Shown: in pieces, positions 60,555 to 64,000 of the stretch
Layout: each line of letters begins with the position of its first letter
Numbering within the stretch: the first letter of the stretch is position 1
NCBI GenBank assembly: GCA_017304685.1
Contig: JAFKLR010000004.1
Location: 310,001-374,000 of the forward strand
Direction: 5' to 3'
Source of the DNA: Sphingobacteriia bacterium
GTDB taxonomy: Bacteria > Pseudomonadota > Alphaproteobacteria > Rickettsiales > 33-17
Length of the DNA stretch: 64,000 nt
Notes under the pieces: generated by a model
What the model saw: only the letters and a program-made list of their open reading frames with translations
Told to the model about the DNA's origin: nothing
Database searches by the model: none
Made by a program: the position numbers and the translations under genes

Positions 60555-61967
60555 ATGTTTTATCATCAAAATAATTCAGTAATAAATTGGTTTAGATTTA
60601 AAACTTGGAGTAATAAAGATCACGCATTAATAGTAGATCAAAATTTACAACAAAAAGATCTTTCAAGTGATAATTTAAAAGAGATTCAACTCCATTTAAA
60701 TCAAATGAATGCAAAATTTCTTAAGAATTATATTGCTACTTCTCAGGTTTTTAGTGAAAGGTCATTAGAATTAATTAAAGAAACAGTTCTTGATCCATCG
60801 AAACAAGATTTAATGAAATTTGCAATTGAAAGTGCAAATGCAAACTCTAAACTTTCTTCTGAATTTGAGATAGACATATTAGCTGAATTACTTAGAAAAC
60901 ATCAATTTAACTTAGCTGAAAAAGTAATAGGCGATTATTTTACTGAGTTAACTGTCGATAATTATTTTGAATTAGCGCATAAATTTTTCTCAGTAAGAAA
61001 TATTTCTACTAATGAATTAAAAGCTTTAAATTTTATTTTTGATAAACATGTAAAATCTGAAGAATATGAAAACTATTTAAGTAAACACGTCGGAGAAATT
61101 GATTCTATTTCTGAACAATTTAAAGATAAAAGTTTTGCTTTAATTCGTAAAATTGTTCACATGACAGATAAAGACTTCAACTTACCGACAGGTCAATCTT
61201 TATCAAATTTATATAATAAACTTTATTATACAGGTCATCAATCTGGTAGAATTGATTGTGAAAAAGGTGAAGAAATTTTACATGATTTGATAGTTTTAAA
61301 AAAATATAGCCAAGCTTACCATACAGCGCAAAATTTTGGTGTTATTATTAAAGCTCAAGATTTAAAGCTTATTTATGAAAATAATCAATCTGATAAATAT
61401 GCTTTAAAGCACTTAAAAGATTTCATTAACGAAAATGTGAAATCACTTGAAATAAATTTTAATAATCAATTTAGTGAATATTCTCCACAAGAGCTTAAAG
61501 ATAATGTTAAAGAATATAAAGCTGTAAATGCTGAGATTGATGCGAGATTAGAAGAAATTAAAAAAGATGAATTACATGCAAGAGAAGTCGCAGCAGAAGA
61601 AAAGGCTTTAAGTCTTAAAGAATATGATATTAAAGTTAGAGAGAAAGAAGTAAGCTTTAAGCAAAAAAATTATGAACATTTAAAGAAAATTGTTTCAAAA
61701 CTTGAAAAAGAAAATCAAGAATTATCTAAAAAATATAAAGATTCATATAGTGAAGTAAATAAATTAAAAGATTTAAATGCTAAATTATTTGATAGTTTAA
61801 AAACACAAAAAGAGCAAGTAGACGCGTACGCTAAGTATCACGATACACAAGTTAAAATGAAAAATATCTATGCACAACAGCCAGCATCTTATAACAACGC
61901 TGAAGCTAGTGCTCCACCAATGGATGATGATGCTAACGTATTTCATAATACACAACAATGGAATTAA
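60555..61967 (+). CDS. Unrecognised helical protein with a long C-terminal coiled coil
   Basis: This 470-residue protein has no signal peptide or membrane helix. Residues ~35-290 look like an all-helical domain of repeated Leu-rich helices. About 310-420 is a coiled coil ('VNAEIDARLEEIKKDELHAREVAAEEKALSLK...' with clear heptads and mostly Lys/Glu). The last 30 residues are low in complexity with 'ASAPPMDDD' and end in Asn-Thr-Gln-Gln-Trp-Asn. I do not recognise a family. The gene starts 23 bp after the PhoB-like gene and is followed by two more unknown genes in the same direction. A structural or effector role is possible but unsupported. Confidence 0.7.
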   Translation: MFYHQNNSVINWFRFKTWSNKDHALIVDQNLQQKDLSSDNLKEIQLHLNQMNAKFLKNYIATSQVFSERSLELIKETVLDPSKQDLMKFAIESANANSKLSSEFEIDILAELLRKHQFNLAEKVIGDYFTELTVDNYFELAHKFFSVRNISTNELKALNFIFDKHVKSEEYENYLSKHVGEIDSISEQFKDKSFALIRKIVHMTDKDFNLPTGQSLSNLYNKLYYTGHQSGRIDCEKGEEILHDLIVLKKYSQAYHTAQNFGVIIKAQDLKLIYENNQSDKYALKHLKDFINENVKSLEINFNNQFSEYSPQELKDNVKEYKAVNAEIDARLEEIKKDELHAREVAAEEKALSLKEYDIKVREKEVSFKQKNYEHLKKIVSKLEKENQELSKKYKDSYSEVNKLKDLNAKLFDSLKTQKEQVDAYAKYHDTQVKMKNIYAQQPASYNNAEASAPPMDDDANVFHNTQQWN

Positions 61968-61989
61968 TTATCCATAATGGTATTTTTAA

Positions 61990-62859
61990 ATGAATATATT
62001 TTCTAAAATATATTATAGATGTTTTGCTTCTAACATTTCACTAATTGAAAACACTAAAGTTGAATTAAAAGAATTTCCAGAGGATATTAAAGAGGCACCT
62101 TTAACCAACTTTGAAAACTTTTATGAATATCTTCAAGACATTAGCCCACGATTTTACCAAAGATGGTTTTCATCTTCTTCTGAAGATAACTTAAGTAAAT
62201 TATTAAAAGATAAGTTATATAAAGACGAACAATTTAAAAAACATAATTTCGATTTATTAGAAATCGCAGTAAGCAATAAAGAGAACCCTAAAGTTATCAA
62301 AATATTATTTGATGGTTTAAAAAGTAATAATAGTCTTACACATACTCAAGCACTTAATTTAGTAAACGCTTCTCTTGAAAAAAATGGCATTAAATACACT
62401 TGTAAATTAGTAGAAACAAATGAGCTTTTTATTACTAATAAGTTATTTGAAACGCTTTTAAAAACCTCGGATAAGGAATTTGAAGGATTGTTTAGTAGTG
62501 AATTAGATAATAAACTCACAACCTTAAGTGGGCTTGTATTAAAACAAGCTAAAATAATAGCTTATAGAACTGATTATTACTATCATATAGAAAAATATAA
62601 TAAATCGGCTTATTTAGAAAATTGTAATATATACTTACATAAAATTAAAAGAATAGCTGATCAAGCCTCTAAAAATTTGAGTCAGCATATAAATAAAGAT
62701 ATAGAAAATTTTGAATTTATAAGAGAAGCAGGTTTAAGCCAAAAAGATAACATAAATTTATGTGGCTTTGAGCCTTTAGACTATACTGATGCTGATTTTT
62801 TTGATAAGATCCTGAGCATTAAAATCGATCATAATAGTGACTCCTATGACACGCGGTAA
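61990..62859 (+). CDS. Unrecognised helical protein, possible distant relative of the preceding one
   Basis: The 289 residues are soluble and helical; there is no signal peptide. The N-terminus has a Cys and hydrophobic residues ('MNIFSKIYYRCFASNISL'), and a Trp-Phe with a Ser run follows near 63-70 ('RWFSSSSED'). The middle ('LLEIAVSNKENPKVIKILFDGLKSNNSLTHTQALNLV') looks like paired helices of an alpha-solenoid, and is loosely like the same region of the upstream protein. That resemblance is by eye only. It lies 22 bp after the previous gene and overlaps the next by 14 bp. Confidence 0.65.
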   Translation: MNIFSKIYYRCFASNISLIENTKVELKEFPEDIKEAPLTNFENFYEYLQDISPRFYQRWFSSSSEDNLSKLLKDKLYKDEQFKKHNFDLLEIAVSNKENPKVIKILFDGLKSNNSLTHTQALNLVNASLEKNGIKYTCKLVETNELFITNKLFETLLKTSDKEFEGLFSSELDNKLTTLSGLVLKQAKIIAYRTDYYYHIEKYNKSAYLENCNIYLHKIKRIADQASKNLSQHINKDIENFEFIREAGLSQKDNINLCGFEPLDYTDADFFDKILSIKIDHNSDSYDTR

Positions 62860-63262
62860 ACCAAAAGACATAAAACATATAGTTTTATCAGGTAAATTAT
62901 TCCTTAAATATGTTGACGATCAGGTGTTACCTGAAAACGGAGATGTATTATTTGTTTTAAATAATGATAGTACAAGCGTTTATAAGGGTACTTATTACAG
63001 CACTGGCTATGCAGGTTTTTTCAAAATATTTGTTTTTGATGGTAGAATTTGGCAACATTTAATTGAAAATGAATTTTTTGAAAATAAAGAAAATTATTTT
63101 TCTAAAAAAGAAAAACCTATAGATGCGTTTTATATTTGTGAAGAAATAATGCGCTCAAAAATAGGCACTTTAGTTTATAAAACTTATAGAGAACATTATA
63201 CTACATATCTTCATATAATGAATGCTTTTAAAGGCAAAAAAGGCCATATGAAAGTTAAATAA
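62846..63262 (+). CDS. Unrecognised 138-residue protein
   Basis: The ATG at 62846 is the likely start; an in-frame GTG lies 9 bp upstream. The product begins basic ('MTRGKPKDIKHI') and then has strand-like blocks ('LSGKLFLKYVDDQVLPENGDVLFVLNN', 'SVYKGTYYSTGYAGFFKIFVFDGRIWQHL') rich in Phe and Tyr, and ends with a Lys-rich tail. I recognise no family. It overlaps the upstream gene by 14 bp, so it is coupled to it. A 67-bp gap separates it from the CcmG-like gene. Confidence 0.6.
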   Translation: MTRGKPKDIKHIVLSGKLFLKYVDDQVLPENGDVLFVLNNDSTSVYKGTYYSTGYAGFFKIFVFDGRIWQHLIENEFFENKENYFSKKEKPIDAFYICEEIMRSKIGTLVYKTYREHYTTYLHIMNAFKGKKGHMKVK

Positions 63263-63329
63263 AAATAATTTACGTATATTTTAATTTCTATAAAATATAT
63301 AGTTCTATTACATTATTTAGGAAAATAGT

Positions 63330-63857
63330 ATGAACAAAACTTCTCGCGTAATTTTACTTATATTTTTAGCTTTTATGGTTACGCTTGGGTTTTTAGCAAA
63401 GAATTATGTTGATCCAAAATATTTAAACCAACAAAATGTAAATAAAGAAGTACCTAATTTTAATTTTTTTGATATTACAACTGATAAAATAATACATAAA
63501 AATGATTTAATAGGGCAGAAATATATATTGATTTCGTATGCGACCTGGTGCGGATATTGTCATAAGCAACATAAGCTAATTGAACAATTAAAACAAATTT
63601 CTAAAGTGAAAATATATGGTGTGTTATGGAATGATACCATTGAAAATGGTTTAGCTCAGATTAAAAATGAAGTTAATCCATATGATGGAAACTTTATTGA
63701 TAAAAATAACATATTAACGAATTCCTTAGAATTATACGGAGTGCCAAATTTAATTCTAATAGATGAAACTGGTAAAATTAAATTACACTATATGGGTAGC
63801 TTAACTAATGCGCTTATTAATAATTATATTCTTCCTATTCTACGGGATAAAAAATAG
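63330..63857 (+). CDS. Thioredoxin-like cytochrome c maturation protein (CcmG/DsbE type)
   Basis: The 175 residues have a signal-anchor helix (7-23) and a periplasmic thioredoxin fold with the redox pair Cys74 and Cys77 in 'ATWCGYCHKQH' and the cis-Pro in 'YGVPNLILID'. CcmG reduces apocytochrome c before haem attachment. The motif is Trp-Cys-Gly-Tyr-Cys rather than the usual Trp-Cys-x-Pro-Cys. The next gene is CcmH-like, which works with CcmG, and it starts inside this gene, so the assignment is well supported by context. Confidence 0.85.
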   Translation: MNKTSRVILLIFLAFMVTLGFLAKNYVDPKYLNQQNVNKEVPNFNFFDITTDKIIHKNDLIGQKYILISYATWCGYCHKQHKLIEQLKQISKVKIYGVLWNDTIENGLAQIKNEVNPYDGNFIDKNNILTNSLELYGVPNLILIDETGKIKLHYMGSLTNALINNYILPILRDKK

Positions 63858-64000
63858 TATTGGGTTAACTAATATTGAACTTCAAGAAGTTATGCGTACA
63901 ATTAAGTGTACAACTTGTCAGGGGCAAGCAATATTAGAGTCAGATACTTTAGCTGCAAATAAATTAAAAAAGGAAGTATATTTACTTGCTTCTAAAGGTT
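63808..64000 (+). CDS. ccmH: CcmH, cytochrome c maturation protein (3' truncated by the window)
   Basis: From the ATG at 63808, 64 codons run to the window end. A signal peptide (about 1-18) is followed by 'NIELQEVMRTIKCTTCQGQ', the CcmH redox motif Cys-x-x-Cys-Gln, here Cys-Thr-Thr-Cys, then 'LESDTLAANKLKKEVYLLA', matching the family (Arg-Cys-x-x-Cys-Gln-x-x followed by a Ser/Asp-rich helix). It begins 50 bp inside the CcmG-like gene in another frame; no later start precedes the conserved part, so the long overlap is likely real. Confidence 0.85.
   Translation, partial: MRLLIIIFFLFYGIKNSIGLTNIELQEVMRTIKCTTCQGQAILESDTLAANKLKKEVYLLASKG

Overview
The window is strongly AT-rich and densely coded, and it looks like the chromosome of a Rickettsiales-type alphaproteobacterium. 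The evidence is a 16S rRNA gene (8524-10020) that stands alone: the next gene begins 71 bp after it, with no tRNA-Ile/tRNA-Ala or 23S gene. Split rRNA genes of this kind are characteristic of Rickettsiales. The genes agree: a 1578-residue NAD-glutamate dehydrogenase, an NDUFA12-type complex I protein, an ELM1-like protein, DUF2155, and a GltD-like fusion of the kind seen in Rickettsia. The family within the order cannot be fixed by reading alone. No tRNA gene, CRISPR array, insertion sequence or phage gene was seen.

Layout. 1-8326: the end of a membrane protein, two unrecognised proteins, then a tight five-gene operon (FlhB C-domain-like, small helical protein, FliO-like, MltA, RNase HI), a phosphodiester glycosidase, DUF1653, a 59-residue protein and ComM. 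8327-10091: a consensus rRNA promoter and 16S rRNA enclosed by a 32-bp processing stem. 10092-11680: a secretin (CpaC-like) and a CpaD-like lipoprotein, closed by a strong terminator. 11859-24234: a surface-sugar region with a ColD/RfbH-type 3-dehydratase, several SDR enzymes, a serine hydrolase, a GDP-fucose-synthase homologue, a ThDP-dependent E1 alpha/beta pair, a glycosyltransferase and Gmd, plus two exported proteins that look like a methyltransferase and a GNAT acetyltransferase. 24403-31240 (minus): a TraB/Tiki-like protein, MlaE, Alr, DnaB, a small exported protein, DUF167 and MnmE.

31335-39302: glutamate dehydrogenase, a gene-poor stretch with a probable frameshifted remnant, then minus-strand DUF2155, MlaD, NDUFA12-like, RpmG (short, with its own promoter) and DUF1189. 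39426-49409: one long operon tkt-gap-pgk-hypothetical-Nudix-GltD-like fusion-rlmE-ELM1, with most junctions overlapping. 49406-59666: cyclophilin, dcd, then murA-hslO-infA-ftsK-lolA-yggT-pstC-pstA-pstB. 59809-64000: a PhoB-type regulator whose receiver has lost its phosphorylation site, three unrecognised genes, and the start of a cytochrome c maturation pair (CcmG-like, CcmH).

How the genes may work together. The sugar region supports a GDP-linked route: Gmd makes GDP-4-keto-6-deoxymannose, the ColD-like enzyme removes the 3-hydroxyl, and reductase/epimerases finish the sugar. The PDH-E1-like pair has no E2/E3 beside it and may add a two-carbon branch, as AviB1/AviB2 are proposed to do in avilamycin. 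The small FlhB/FliO-like genes and the CpaC/CpaD pair hint at flagellar-type and Tad-type machines encoded elsewhere. The best candidates for something new are the putative branched deoxysugar pathway, the two exported enzymes behind gmd, the FlhB/FliO-like operon, and the three-gene unknown cluster behind the degenerate PhoB.
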